This document shows, in pieces, positions 46,201 to 57,125 of a stretch of DNA of 64,000 nucleotides. The notes beneath the pieces were generated by a model. That model saw nothing but the letters and a program-made list of their open reading frames with translations, was not told where the DNA came from and ran no database searches. The stretch lies in assembly GCA_963675135.1 (NCBI GenBank), contig OY776119.1:78857727-78921726 (forward strand), read 5' to 3'. The translations under genes were made by a program, and so were the position numbers. Source of the DNA: Galeopsis tetrahit. Taxonomy: Eukaryota; Streptophyta; Magnoliopsida; Lamiales; Lamiaceae. Every line of letters begins with the position of its first letter. The stretch's first letter is position 1.

Positions 46201-47843
46201 CTTGTGCTGAACTCTAAATAACACAATTTCCAATGAGAATAACGGAGTTTATGTTGTATGAATTACTCCGTACTATTATTATCCTAAGAGTAAGACTAAT
46301 TTTATGCTTTTAGGAAGTTAAACAGATCTTTTAGTTTTGAATGAACTTTGTGAATTTTCTTTTTACACGCTTCTCAATTCCATGCAGGACATCTGAATCC
46401 TTCTCACCAATTTGCCTGCCGAGATACAATCCCATGGCATTTCTATATGCTTATGTGCATTATTTTGATGTAAGTCGTACTTTATTTGGGGAAAAAATTT
46501 CTTGATAGCCATTTAGCATGTCTAGAAGTAATTATTTCGAACAATGTTACATAATTTAGATCGTCAAGACTGAGGAATTCCTGAATTTTGCTCGTTTACA
46601 TTATATGTTTTCTATTTCGATTCGTCAAACCTGATTAATTCCCGACTTTATTAACAGATCGATACATACCTGATCTTGCTCACCACAAATCCGGATGCTT
46701 TTTATCATTTAAAAGATAGCAGGTAAAATTTCAATTTCAATGCCTAAACCATCAAAACTGTACTAAGGTCATTTTGAAGGTTTGTATGGTTACTTGCTAC
46801 CCATAGGGCCAACACTTAAAGATAGCGTCTTCACTGATAGAGAAACATTTGTTGCATCTTATAGGATTCAGATTGAGAACGTACTTTTGAAGTCAAATGT
46901 ACTTGGTGAAGTTCAAAGATCCTTAATAGATGGTGGTATGCATATCGAGGATTTGCTAAAGGATTCTCGTCCTGGGGCCATGTCTTCTCATCTTGGTCAA
47001 TCAAGACCTAGTTTAGATTCCTCAGGCGGAGTTACAGACGGAGTTGGTGGGCCAGCTGGACTATGGCATTTCATATACAGAAGTATTTATCTTGACCAAT
47101 ATATCTCATCTGAATTTTCAGCACCGATCAATAGCTTGAGACAGCAAAAAAGGTAAATAAAATATTTTAGGTTGCCACTCTTATCCATGCTATTTTCCAC
47201 CTCAAAGGACTTTGCAAAATGGTTTCAGTATGTGATTACTCGTTTTGCAGATTGTATAGGGCCTACCAAACACTTTATGCATCCATGCATGACAAAGGAA
47301 TAGGACCTCACAAAACCCAGTTTAGAAGAGATGATAATTATGGTAATCTTCTTTCTATCTTGTTCTCTGCATTCAGTGAACAAGAACTGGTATTGACTGA
47401 CGAGTTATTGTTGATTTATCCACTTTTTCTGATACAAGTAAAAACCTAGTGTAAGAGATGCAGCCTGTGATGAAAGTCTTGTGTTTTTTAATGAATATTT
47501 TAAGTTGTTATTATGGCTTATAGTTAAATGACAGTATTTCCTGATTGTGAAGTCCCTAACTAATCCTTTTATATTACAGTGCTACTCTGCTGGGTCACTC
47601 AAGATTTTGAACTGTATGCAACTTTCGACCCCCTTGCAGACAAGGTTCGATTAAGCAAACAAATACTTCTCTCTCCTACATTGCGTTGCAGTGAAGTTCT
47701 ATATATATATTCTTTTCTTTGCTGAATACAATAACTTCATTTTGCAGGCTCTTGCTATAAAAGTATGCAACCGGGTTTGTCAATGGGTGAAAGACGTAGA
47801 AAATGAGATATTCTTAATGGGAGCAAGCCCCTTTTCATGGTGA
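40283..47843 (+). CDS. MON1: MON1, vacuolar fusion protein (SAND family), 14 exons
   Basis: MON1 with CCZ1 forms the exchange factor that loads GTP on Rab7-type GTPases at late endosomes, driving Rab5-to-Rab7 conversion and vacuolar delivery. Coding exons are 40283-40876, 41244-41323, 41419-41490, 41583-41622, 42485-42586, 42761-42882, 44832-44964, 45387-45478, 46388-46469, 46658-46722, 46865-47152, 47251-47342, 47580-47644 and 47748-47843. All junctions are GT..AG and together give 640 residues. Residues 1 to about 200 are acidic, Ser/Glu/Asp-rich and disordered. The conserved longin-type part begins at [20 protein letters not shown] and includes SLLGGTDAVFSSLIHSLSW, LLCWVTQDFELYATFDPLAD and the C-terminus EIFLMGASPFSW. 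The ATG at 40283 is chosen because upstream in-frame codons include no ATG. A MITE lies in intron 4. Length and motifs fit the plant family; no damage is seen. Confidence 0.95.
41977..42189. mobile_element. Tourist-like MITE in MON1 intron 4
   Basis: The ends AGGGATGTTTGTTTTGGGAT and, from the right, GGGGATGTTTGTTTTAGGAT are inverted repeats. TAC flanks both sides (41974-41976, 42190-42192); PIF/Harbinger MITEs normally use TAA or TTA, so the superfamily is tentative. It lies far from splice sites and should be removed with the intron. Confidence 0.75.
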
Positions 47844-49811
47844 TTATAATTATTTTTTTACCATAGACTGCCCTTGTATTCTAGTCTTTTTGTTCCATTA
47901 TCACCTTACTTATTGCAATTTTGCGTAATTTTCTGATGGCTGGTCTCTATTTGTGCATTGATGTATTTCCTCTAATTAAGCCTAAGTGCACATACATAAT
48001 TGTAGCCTTTTGATCTCCAGACCATGTTATGAGCATTTGTATCAATCATCGGCAATTAGGGTTATTATATTTATAATCCGTTCTACGGATTTCCGAGTTT
48101 ATCTCCCGATTTTCTTTCCAAATCTTCTTTACTATTTGCTGGACGTCTAATTACTTGATTTTCTTGTATAATTTTTCAGCAAAACCTTCAAACATATTTT
48201 TATTCTCTGCCCATTTCTAGAGCAGGTCTCTTACGTAACAATTACATAATATTACTATCATTTTTGGTTGAAAGTCATGTTTAGCGTCCAGTCACTTCGG
48301 TCTAATGGACAAAGTGGACGTACACTTAGTCTTCCGTTTGGTCGAAGTGGTCGAACACTAAGTAAGTATGACGGTTACATAGTTTGTAACTGCCTCACAT
48401 GAGTTTTAGTGATTTATTATCAAAGTTCCTCTCTCAGGGAAAAAAATAAAAAAAAGATGATCAAAATAAATATATGTAGGGCGTAATTTGTACCACTCCC
48501 AACAATTATATTAATTAGCATTACAAGTAGTCATTATGAATAAAGAGATGTATCTGCACTGTCTTTTTGTTAATGGAAAGATTCTATTTATAGTGCGATT
48601 CTTTTTATCCCTCAAGATGATGACTTCCCACTAGTAATAGTGCAACCTTTTTTTATGTCTAATTTGGAATTGTGTAAAACTAAAGATTTAAATTAAAGTG
48701 TAACAAAGTTATCAATTACATAATAAAAGTCTCAAGTACATTTATTTTAATTAAAAAAATTGAAAGCGGTTCTCAAATTCTTAATGCTAATTGGAAGGTC
48801 AATCAATATAAATCAGCCACAAAAAAATGTTATCATAAAACTATTTGTATAATCTTTTTTATAAAAATTAAATTCTGTATGAACATTTTAGAATAAAAAT
48901 ATGCAGAATAGTTAAAGGGGCTAAAGACCAACAATATAAATCTTGAGGCTGGCCCTCACCGATTTAAAGGTAATATTGTGATATTGTAGTATTAGCAATG
49001 CTTGTATACCTAATATGATTTGACAAATGCAACATATTATGTAGACAAAAAAACGTATAGGTCATAGATGGAATGAAATAATAGAAAGAAATTAGTCTCT
49101 CTGATTTTTCTTTTTAAAAAAAATAGCATTCGTATATGAATTTTAAATACGTGTATCAAATGCATGTGAGACTTGACTAATGGTTATATAGCAATAGCTA
49201 GACAATGATCATAAGTAAAATCTTTTAGATTTATTAGGATAAATTGTACTTTTCAAAGTCTAAACTAGAGGGTTTCCTCTCCAATTCCTTTATTAATGAA
49301 ATGATCATTCATTAATTCATTTCAAATATCATGATTGATATGCTATTTTATAAGGAAGTATCATTTTCAAAAGTTAAGGAATGGTCATTCCTTACATATT
49401 TTATATTTTATGTATTCTATGCTATTAAATTTTTTTTTTTAATTATTGTACCGAAGATCATTACTTTTTTTTTTTTATCAAAATAATAATTTTCACTTTC
49501 AACAATAATAATATTAATAATTTAAAATTTTAATAAATTCAAATTTTAATAATATAATTATTATATAAATAATAATAATGTATCATCAATAATAAATTTA
49601 AAAAATCAATAATTATAAAATATATAGTAATAATATATAATAATAAAAAAATTGATTATAAAAATATTAACAATACATATAGTAAAAAGTGAATAATTAT
49701 GGAAATATTTATTAACGATGATGATAATTAAACGCTAAATAATAATAATAATTTTTATATACTAATAATAATATTTAATAATACTTCTAATTTAAAAAAT
49801 AAATAATACTA
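47844..49811. other. MON1 3' region and AT-rich intergenic DNA
   Basis: The first few hundred bases probably hold the MON1 3' UTR. A GTCTAATGGACAAAGTGGACG / GGTCGAAGTGGTCGAAC patch at 48290-48360 is a degenerate short repeat. From 49430 to 49810 the DNA is AAT/ATT low-complexity and leads into the LINE. Confidence 0.55.
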
Positions 49812-50222
49812 TAAAACAAATACACGATCGTTCTCCTCAAGATAGGAGCTAGGGTTTCTCATCTGGTGAGCTAGGGTTAGGGTTTTGGGCCTTCATCCAT
49901 TGGTTTTTTCCTCGAATTTTCATCTGTCTTCTTGGAGCATCGCTGTGTGCATTGGAACAGAACCTTCTGATCTTTCTGTTGCTAACGAGTATTTAATTTT
50001 CTTGTTTTTCTGTGTGGTTTCATTGTGTCTTACAGGTTCCTTCGATCTCGTCTATATCCAATCAATCTGTACGTCGGCGATGGCCTCGCCGAGTGGGGAG
50101 GGGGATGGGGATGTGTTGGACTTGTCTGGAGTGGGCGAGAACGTTGAACTGGGGGGGGGGGGGGCCTACCGGTCGGGCTGGCATGCAAGGTATGGGCTGA
50201 TAAAACGGTTAATTCTTTTGCT

Positions 50223-51530
50223 ATGATTGAGGTGATGACTAAGGCGTTCCGGCCAAAAGGGAGGGTTTCTACTAGGGAGTGGGGAGGTGGTTTGTTCATC
50301 TTCTCCTTTGATTTGGCATCGGATCGAGAATGGGTCTTACGTAATCAGCCATGGCATTTTGATGGTTTTTTATTTGCGATCAAAGCCCTATCCGGGTTCG
50401 AGCAACCATCCACTATAACGGTTGATCGAGCGGTGTTCTGGACTAGGGTTTTGGATATTCCTCTTGCATACAGATCTGAGACAGTGCTCCGGTCAATTGC
50501 ATCAAAGATTGGGACCCTGATCGTATATGAGAAACCCTCGCCACATGACCCCCATCATTTTATTCGCCAGAAAGTGGAGATAGACGTGACTAAACCGCTC
50601 TGCAAGGAGGTGGTAGTCAATTTCGGATCGGGTCCTCTGAGCCTTCCAGTTCAGTATGAGAATCTCCCGAGTTACTGTTATAATTGTGGGATTATTGGCC
50701 ATTTTTTCAAAACATGTAGGGCACTGGATAGGGATGATATTGTTGATAATATGCAGTTCGACTTTGGACCGAGTTTGAAAGCCCCTCTGCTTCGTCGGCC
50801 GAAAGGGTGGTTGGCTAAGATTGTAAATGTGGATAACCTGATGCCGCCACAACACACTCAGACTGTTGCTCAGCCTACCTCTCCCCCGATCATCCCCCAG
50901 CAAAGTCCTACGTTCACAATCCCTTCTTTACCCATTCACGAAGCCCAAGATTCTATTCCCCCCTCAACCATCAACCACAATCATAACAGACCATCGCCCC
51001 CTTACCAAACTACGATACCAACAACCCAGATTTTTCAAACCCTTCGATCCCACTTATCTATCCCAAACTTAGAGAGTGCGGTCAGGGCCTTGACCGACTC
51101 TCTCGGCCCTACCTTTAGCTTCTCTTGCACAACCTTGAGTGTCCCTTCAATCCAACCTCCTAACCAGACTCTTGTGGTGGAAACATCAGACCACCAAACT
51201 CATGTCCAACCCACTAACCCATGCCACCTTACTGAGCTTGAACCTTTACCTGTTTCCCCCCCTCTTTACCCCCCCCAAAATAAACAACTCAACTTAGCCT
51301 CTGAACCTGATATCACCCGTCCGCCTCTGAAGATTTCATGGAAGCGGGCGGCGCGAAGTGGAGGCCAGCAGAACAGCCTATTACCGGTACAACTGTCTGG
51401 GTGTAAGCGACAGCAAGACCTGGATGTTACTACGGATGGTAAACGGCAGAAAGATACATCGGGTTACATTATTATCTCTTCTCCAGAATCGGCGGAGGCT
51501 GCGGTGGGTCAGCCTCGCCGGGGACAATGA
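50223..51530 (+). CDS. LINE ORF1, DUF4283-type nucleic-acid-binding protein
   Basis: ORF1 proteins of plant L1 elements bind the element RNA. The open frame from the ATG at 50223 gives 435 residues. Its N-terminal part (AFRPKGRVSTREWGGGLFIF.., then WHFDGFLFAIKALSGFE) has the DUF4283 pattern. A CCHC knuckle CYNCGIIGHFFKTC lies at about residues 151-164. The rest is Pro/Thr/Ser-rich. The same frame extends upstream from 50223 with typical family sequence (VGLACKVWADKTVNSFAMIE) to a 14-G run (50151-50164). A likely true start, MASPSGEGDGDV at 50080, is two bases out of phase across this run, so 50223 may be an internal Met. The stop TGA at 51528-51530 overlaps the ORF2 start. Confidence 0.85.
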   Translation: MIEVMTKAFRPKGRVSTREWGGGLFIFSFDLASDREWVLRNQPWHFDGFLFAIKALSGFEQPSTITVDRAVFWTRVLDIPLAYRSETVLRSIASKIGTLIVYEKPSPHDPHHFIRQKVEIDVTKPLCKEVVVNFGSGPLSLPVQYENLPSYCYNCGIIGHFFKTCRALDRDDIVDNMQFDFGPSLKAPLLRRPKGWLAKIVNVDNLMPPQHTQTVAQPTSPPIIPQQSPTFTIPSLPIHEAQDSIPPSTINHNHNRPSPPYQTTIPTTQIFQTLRSHLSIPNLESAVRALTDSLGPTFSFSCTTLSVPSIQPPNQTLVVETSDHQTHVQPTNPCHLTELEPLPVSPPLYPPQNKQLNLASEPDITRPPLKISWKRAARSGGQQNSLLPVQLSGCKRQQDLDVTTDGKRQKDTSGYIIISSPESAEAAVGQPRRGQ

Positions 51531-54500
51531 GTTGTATTGGGTGGAACTGCCGGGGGCTTGGGAACCCTCGGAAAGTTCCGGTTCTAAAGAAAGAGATTAT
51601 TTCGAAAGGTCCCGTGGTGGTGTTTTTGAGTGAGACGAGGCTGTTGGTGTCGGAGCTACAAGGAGTGGCTAGGAAACTAGGGTTTGAATGTTGCTTGGGT
51701 GTTGACTGTGATAGGCGGAGGAATGGTCGAAGAGGGGGATTGGGTTTATTGTGGCGAGCGTACATAGATGTCACCATCCGCTCTTTTTCAATGCACCATA
51801 TTGATGCAATGGTAGGGCAGGAGCAGGGGTGGCGTCTGACCGGCATCTATGGGTATCCGGAGGAGGCGCAGAAGTGGAGAACTTGGGCCTTATTGGATAT
51901 GCTGGCTGGGGAGACGGAGTTGCCCTGGCTGTGTCTGGGGGACTTCAATGATATCTTGTATGGGTATGAGAAATACGGTGGACTTCCAAGGTGCGTCGAA
52001 AAAATGGTGGATTTCAGAGAGTGTTTGGACCGATGTGGACTGGTTGATGTGGGTTATGAGGGTCACAAATTTACGTGGACGAATATGCAAGGTGGACCAA
52101 ATAATATACAGGAACGATTGGACAGAGCAGTGGCGAATGAGGCTTGGTTGACACGATTTTCAACGACGCGGGTAAAACATCTAACTCGATTGATGTCCGA
52201 TCACTGCCCCTTGTTAGTGCAGTGGGATAACCGTCGATCGAATGGGGGGAAGGACAGAACGGCCCATTTGTTTCGCTTTGAAACATCGTGGCTACAGGAA
52301 GAGGAATGTGGAGATGTGATTCGATCAGCATGGGGCGCGGGTCGAGGCCGATCTGTGCACGGTCTAGTTGAGGGTATTGGAGCATGTGGAGAAGCGCTGG
52401 CTGCATGGGATTCTCGGTTTTTCGGAAATATCCCAAGAGAGATTAATCGGTGTAAAGGGGAATTAGCACGGTTACAAAAGGCGTACCAATCTGATGAGTG
52501 TTTACAGGAGATAAGAGCATTAGAGAACAGGATAAAGGCCCTAGTACGAAAGGAGGAACTATATTGGTTGCAGAGATCGAGGGTGAGTTGGATGCGAGAG
52601 GGAGACAAAAATACCTCATTTTTCCATCGAATTGCAAGTGGGAGAAAGAGGCGGAATTATGTTCACGAGATAATGGGGCCCAATGGGGTTGTCCAGACGG
52701 AGGTGAAGGAGATTAAGCAGATTTTCCAAACATACTTTACGGGGCTGTTTAGGGCATCAGAGGGATTGGATATGGAGGAGGCCGTGGGAGCTGTGGAAGG
52801 CAGAGTGACGCAAGAGATGCAAGAAGAGTTATCTATCCCGTTCTCAGAAATGGAAGTGACTAAGGCTTTATCCCAAATGCACCCTACGAAGGCTCCGGGC
52901 CCGGATGGTATGTCTGCTATTTTCTTTCATAAATTCTGGCAATTTGTTGGCCCTTCGGTTTCCTCTTCTGTTCTTGATGTGCTCAATAATGAGGTGTCTC
53001 CTGCGGTTACTAATCATACTTTCATTGCTCTAATTCCAAAAAAGAAAACACCTTTATTCCCTTCTGATTTTCGACCCATTAGTTTGTGTAATGTGGTGTA
53101 TAAACTGATCACTAAGACTATTGCTAATAGGTTGAAACCCTTTCTGAGTTCCATTATTGATCCGTGTCAATCTGCGTTTGTGCCGGGCCGTTTAATTACT
53201 GATAATGCCCTGTTAGCTTTTGAGATTTTCCACCATATGCGTATTAATAAGGCTATGACAAAAGGGTCGTATGCTTTTAAGCTAGATATGAGTAAGGCTT
53301 ACGATAGGGTTGAGTGGCCTTTTCTGGAGGGGGTGTTAAGGAAGATTGGTATACCTAATTTTATTGTGTCTACTATTATGAGGTGTGTATCCTCTGTCTC
53401 TTTTGCAGTTCTTGTAAATGGCGCCCCAACGGAGACTTTCAAGCCGACAAGGGGCATTCGACAAGGGGACCCTCTGTCCCCTTATCTGTTTCTATTTTGT
53501 GCAGAGGCCTTGTCGGCTCTAATCCGGAGACATATGGAGAATGGTGTGCTGCATGGGATTAGGATTTGTAGGCGGGCTCCGCCGGTCTCGAACCTATTTT
53601 TTGCGGATGATACTGTTATTTTTGGGCGGGCAACGTATGATGAACTAGCATGTGTGAAAAGGATCTTGAAGGTGTATGAGAAGGCATCGGGTCAGGTGGT
53701 GAATCTTGAGAAATCGGAGGTGGTGTTCAGTGGTGGGATACCAATGGATAGAGGGGACAATCTGGCAGAGTTTTTAGGGGTGAAACGTGTGGCAGAACAC
53801 GCTGTCTATTTAGGTTTACCCACACGGGTGGGCCGCGCAAGATCGACAGTTTTCCGGACGTTGGTGGACAGGGTGTGTAAGAAAATAAAAGATTGGAAAA
53901 GTCGAATGCTCTCACAAGCGGGGAAGCTAACATTGGTGAAGTCGGTAGTCCAAGCAATTCCAACATATCTGATGACGTGTTTTAAGATTCCGGTGGGTGT
54001 GGTGGAAAAAATAGAGGCGGCTATTGCACGTTTCTTGTGGGGGCAGAAGGAGGACGAAAGGCGCATTTATTGGTTAAGATGGGAAAAATTATGCAGGCCG
54101 AAGGACGAGGGGGGTTTGGGATTGAGGAGGCTAACTGATTTTAATAATGCTTTACTAGCTAAGCAGGGGTGGAGGCTCCTGCAGGATGACAGCTCCCTAT
54201 TGGCCCAGACACTTAGAGCACGTTATTACCCGAGGGGCACTTTTCGAACGGCGGGGAGGGGCTTCCGTCCAAGTTTCACTTGGCAGAGCATACTGGCGGG
54301 GAGGGAAGTGTTGGAGAAGGGATTAATCTGGGTGATGGGGGATGGTGCGTCCATTCGGGCAGCCTCTGATGCATGGCTGTTTGATGGGGGGAACCCGTGT
54401 CTGGACTCGGTTACTGGGTCGCTGTTAGGCAACCGCCGAGTAAGTGATCTTTTACTGGAGGGGAGCCGTGAATGGAACGAAGAGAGGTTGAGGGAGTTCC

Positions 54501-55618
54501 TGCCAAATCAGGAGGTGCGTCGGGTGCTAGCCATCCCAATCCCGAGGACTACAAAACCGGATGTAGTAGCATGGAGATTCACAAAGGATGGGGTGTATAC
54601 AGCTAAGTCTGGATATTTTGATAGTGGGCCCAGACCTGCGGTGATCGTACAGGACATGCGGGGTTGGTGGACTAGTCTATGGAGCTTGAATGTGGTCCCA
54701 AGGGTGAAGTTTTTTCTGTGGCGCGTCTTACATGGTATCTTACCCACAAACATCAACCTCATAGGGCGCTTTATTGATGTGGAACCGATGTGTAGGAGGT
54801 GTGGTGAGGAAATTGAGACAGCTGAGCATATGGGAAGGGATTGTAGGTGGTGTCGAGTACTTTGGATGGAGGCTGGTATACAACTCCCTGAAGATATACA
54901 TATAACTCTTGCAGAGTGGGTGGTGGGAGTCCTAGAAAATCTAAAGGGGAATGATGACCGACAATGCATGTTTGTGGTGCTATTATGGTTTGTTTGGTTT
55001 GCTAGGAACGCCTTGGTGTTTCGGGAGACAATCTATGACCAGCTGCGACTGATTAGAATGGCGGAGGATCACTTGAACGAGATGCGTAAGGCAGCAATAC
55101 ATGTACCGGCGATACGAGTGATGAGGACGGCTAAGGTGTGGGAGCGCCCGATGGTCAATGTGACAAAGTTAAACACGGACGCGTCGGTGCGGAGTGGGTA
55201 TGGTGTCGGAATTGGCGGTGTCGCCCGAGACAGCAGCGGCCGGGTGAGATGGTGCTTTGCGAAGGGTGGTCAGGTGGGGTGGAGTGTGGAATTAGCTGAG
55301 GCTGCAGCTATTAAACGGGGACTCCAAGTGGCGCTGTTAAAGGGCGAACAAACGGTGGTGGTGGAGTCGGATTCTCAGGTGGTGATCCATGCGCTGATAC
55401 GGCCAAAGCTAGACTTGTCTTACCTGGGGGTGCTTATTGGGGAGATTCTTGCACTGTCCAGGGAGTTCACAACTATTTCTTTTGTTTGGACTAGAAGGTC
55501 GTGTAATGTTGTTGCACATCGACTAGCCTGTTTCAGTTTAAATTGTGCTGAGGAATTCTCCTCAATTACTGTACCTGCTCACATTGAGCATGACGTTGGA
55601 GCCGATTTGGCTTCTTGA
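51527..55618 (+). CDS. LINE ORF2: endonuclease, reverse transcriptase, RNase H
   Basis: ORF2 makes the nick and the cDNA in target-primed reverse transcription. The 1363-residue frame starts at the ATG of ATGA (51527), inside the ORF1 stop. Residues 1 to about 225 are an apurinic-type endonuclease with WNCRG, LSETR, LGDFND and MSDHCPL. The RT domain follows, with FIALIPKK, DFRPISLCNVVYKLITK, FKLDMSKAYDRVEW, GIRQGDPLSPYLF and the catalytic FADD at about residue 692-696. A zinc-binding segment CRRCGEEIETAEHMGRDC comes at about 1085-1105. A C-terminal RNase H (LNTDASVRSGYG, VESDSQVVIHAL) covers about 1213-1345. All catalytic motifs are present and no stop or shift is seen. Confidence 0.94.
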   Translation: MSCIGWNCRGLGNPRKVPVLKKEIISKGPVVVFLSETRLLVSELQGVARKLGFECCLGVDCDRRRNGRRGGLGLLWRAYIDVTIRSFSMHHIDAMVGQEQGWRLTGIYGYPEEAQKWRTWALLDMLAGETELPWLCLGDFNDILYGYEKYGGLPRCVEKMVDFRECLDRCGLVDVGYEGHKFTWTNMQGGPNNIQERLDRAVANEAWLTRFSTTRVKHLTRLMSDHCPLLVQWDNRRSNGGKDRTAHLFRFETSWLQEEECGDVIRSAWGAGRGRSVHGLVEGIGACGEALAAWDSRFFGNIPREINRCKGELARLQKAYQSDECLQEIRALENRIKALVRKEELYWLQRSRVSWMREGDKNTSFFHRIASGRKRRNYVHEIMGPNGVVQTEVKEIKQIFQTYFTGLFRASEGLDMEEAVGAVEGRVTQEMQEELSIPFSEMEVTKALSQMHPTKAPGPDGMSAIFFHKFWQFVGPSVSSSVLDVLNNEVSPAVTNHTFIALIPKKKTPLFPSDFRPISLCNVVYKLITKTIANRLKPFLSSIIDPCQSAFVPGRLITDNALLAFEIFHHMRINKAMTKGSYAFKLDMSKAYDRVEWPFLEGVLRKIGIPNFIVSTIMRCVSSVSFAVLVNGAPTETFKPTRGIRQGDPLSPYLFLFCAEALSALIRRHMENGVLHGIRICRRAPPVSNLFFADDTVIFGRATYDELACVKRILKVYEKASGQVVNLEKSEVVFSGGIPMDRGDNLAEFLGVKRVAEHAVYLGLPTRVGRARSTVFRTLVDRVCKKIKDWKSRMLSQAGKLTLVKSVVQAIPTYLMTCFKIPVGVVEKIEAAIARFLWGQKEDERRIYWLRWEKLCRPKDEGGLGLRRLTDFNNALLAKQGWRLLQDDSSLLAQTLRARYYPRGTFRTAGRGFRPSFTWQSILAGREVLEKGLIWVMGDGASIRAASDAWLFDGGNPCLDSVTGSLLGNRRVSDLLLEGSREWNEERLREFLPNQEVRRVLAIPIPRTTKPDVVAWRFTKDGVYTAKSGYFDSGPRPAVIVQDMRGWWTSLWSLNVVPRVKFFLWRVLHGILPTNINLIGRFIDVEPMCRRCGEEIETAEHMGRDCRWCRVLWMEAGIQLPEDIHITLAEWVVGVLENLKGNDDRQCMFVVLLWFVWFARNALVFRETIYDQLRLIRMAEDHLNEMRKAAIHVPAIRVMRTAKVWERPMVNVTKLNTDASVRSGYGVGIGGVARDSSGRVRWCFAKGGQVGWSVELAEAAAIKRGLQVALLKGEQTVVVESDSQVVIHALIRPKLDLSYLGVLIGEILALSREFTTISFVWTRRSCNVVAHRLACFSLNCAEEFSSITVPAHIEHDVGADLAS

Positions 55619-55667
55619 TTTATTTCATTCTACTTTACTGTCAAAAAAAAAAAAAAAAATAATACTA

Positions 55668-56890
55668 ATAATATATACATCGTACAACAATAATTAATAA
55701 TAATAATTTAATTAATTTTACATTGTATTTATATTTTATTTTTTGTTCATATCTATCATAAAAATTGTCATTCATATTTCATTTTCATTTTATTCATGAG
55801 TTCATTCTATTTATTCATATTTTTATTCCAACATACTCCTTCCGAATTGGATAGAAAAAAAAAAGCAAAAATTATAAAATTAGGGTATAAAAAAAGTAAA
55901 TACATCCCTCAAATGATAACTATTGTATTTGTTTAGGTGCATCTGAATTTAAATGATACGTCATAATACGATAATCTTTGATTAATGCCAATCATTTCGT
56001 GTGAAACAATCTCAAATGAGACTATCAAAATTGTCTTTCAAAGTGCATATGGCTAATAATAGTCTATGTTTAATATAAATGTTTATAAGAAATTAATTTG
56101 CTTAGTTCATCAAATCTGCCTTCAAATTGCATACGGTTAAGACATGATTGTATAAAATTATGAAGAAATGAAATGAATTTATTAATGGAATAAAGTTTTA
56201 AGTAGAATAATATTGAAATGATGTTTTTATAATTGGTATAAAATATGACTGAAATATAATATTATGTAAATTTGTTTTTAAGTTTTTATTATTGGGTGTT
56301 GTATTTATTATTTAATAATATTATTATTATTAATAGTATTAGTTTTTTGATATTTTAATAATTATTACACTGTATTACAAAAATTTTCATACTTTCTTTT
56401 TTTGTTTATTCCAAAAAAAGTTCGTATACTTCAAAATAAAAATAATTATCACAATCTCCACTCTCACAATATACACATATTTATATTCATGCCATTACTT
56501 TTGATCCATAACATACCCCTCCAATAACTTTATTTATTTTATATATAAAAGTTTATAAAATTACACTTTAAAGTTTACAAAATTACACTTTAAAAAATTC
56601 CGACAAACTTTTGTGGAATGGAAAGAGTATTATTGTTAGAAGAATATTAATTTATATTTGTATTATTGTTAATTTCATTATTTTTTCTAATATAAATGTA
56701 TATTTTAAATGAAAACAAAAATTTATTTTTTAAATAAAATATTAATTTTATTATTAAATAACGTTATAATTATTTTATTATTAAATTATAATTTTATTAT
56801 TTTATTAGTAAAGAATAATATTATTATTAAACGGTATTTATATTAAAAAACCATTTTATTATTGAAATGTATCATTTATCATATTTATTA
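55668..56890. other. AT-rich intergenic DNA
   Basis: No gene. Composition is extremely A+T-rich with ATT/AAT repeats. Confidence 0.65.
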
Positions 56891-57125
56891 CTCTCTCCAT
56901 CCACCAAAAGTATATGTCCAACCTCATTTTTTGTATTCACAAAAAATATATTCATGCTATTTAAGTAATTAACTTTTAAATACATTTTTTACTTTATTAA
57001 CAAAATTAATGATCTACCGACAATATCTATTACCCCACCTATCTACTTTATACACTAAAATATAAATTACTATTCTTTAAACTTATTTACAGTCAAGGAG
57101 GCATATTTTTTATGGACAGAGGGAA
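56891..57125. mobile_element. Stowaway-like MITE
   Basis: The ends CTCTCTCCATCCACCAAAAG and, from the right, TTCCCTCTGTCCATAAAAAA are inverted and followed on both sides by TATG/TATGCC-type sequence. TA flanks both ends (56889-56890, 57126-57127). Confidence 0.78.

Larger units (their letters stand above)
49812..55659 (+). mobile_element. apparently full-length L1-type LINE
   Basis: The element has a 5' UTR (GCTAGGGTTTCTC.. near 49850), ORF1 and ORF2 with a 4-bp overlap, a 26-bp 3' stretch, and a 17-base A-run (55643-55659). AAATAATACTA precedes it (49801-49811) and recurs at the A-run junction (55657-55667) as a likely target duplication, although the flanks are AT-rich and chance is possible. 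The body is more GC-rich than its surroundings. ORF2 is uninterrupted for 1363 codons, so this copy is young compared with the other LINEs here. The only obvious problem is a 14-G run near the ORF1 start. Confidence 0.9.

Noticed and set aside
49885..50226. 113-codon frame starting MGLHPLVF
   Set aside because: It is LINE 5' UTR; only its last part, from MASPSGEG, is plausible as a shifted ORF1 N-terminus.
51472..54969. Minus-strand frames under LINE ORF2
   Set aside because: They are antisense shadows of the long ORF2.
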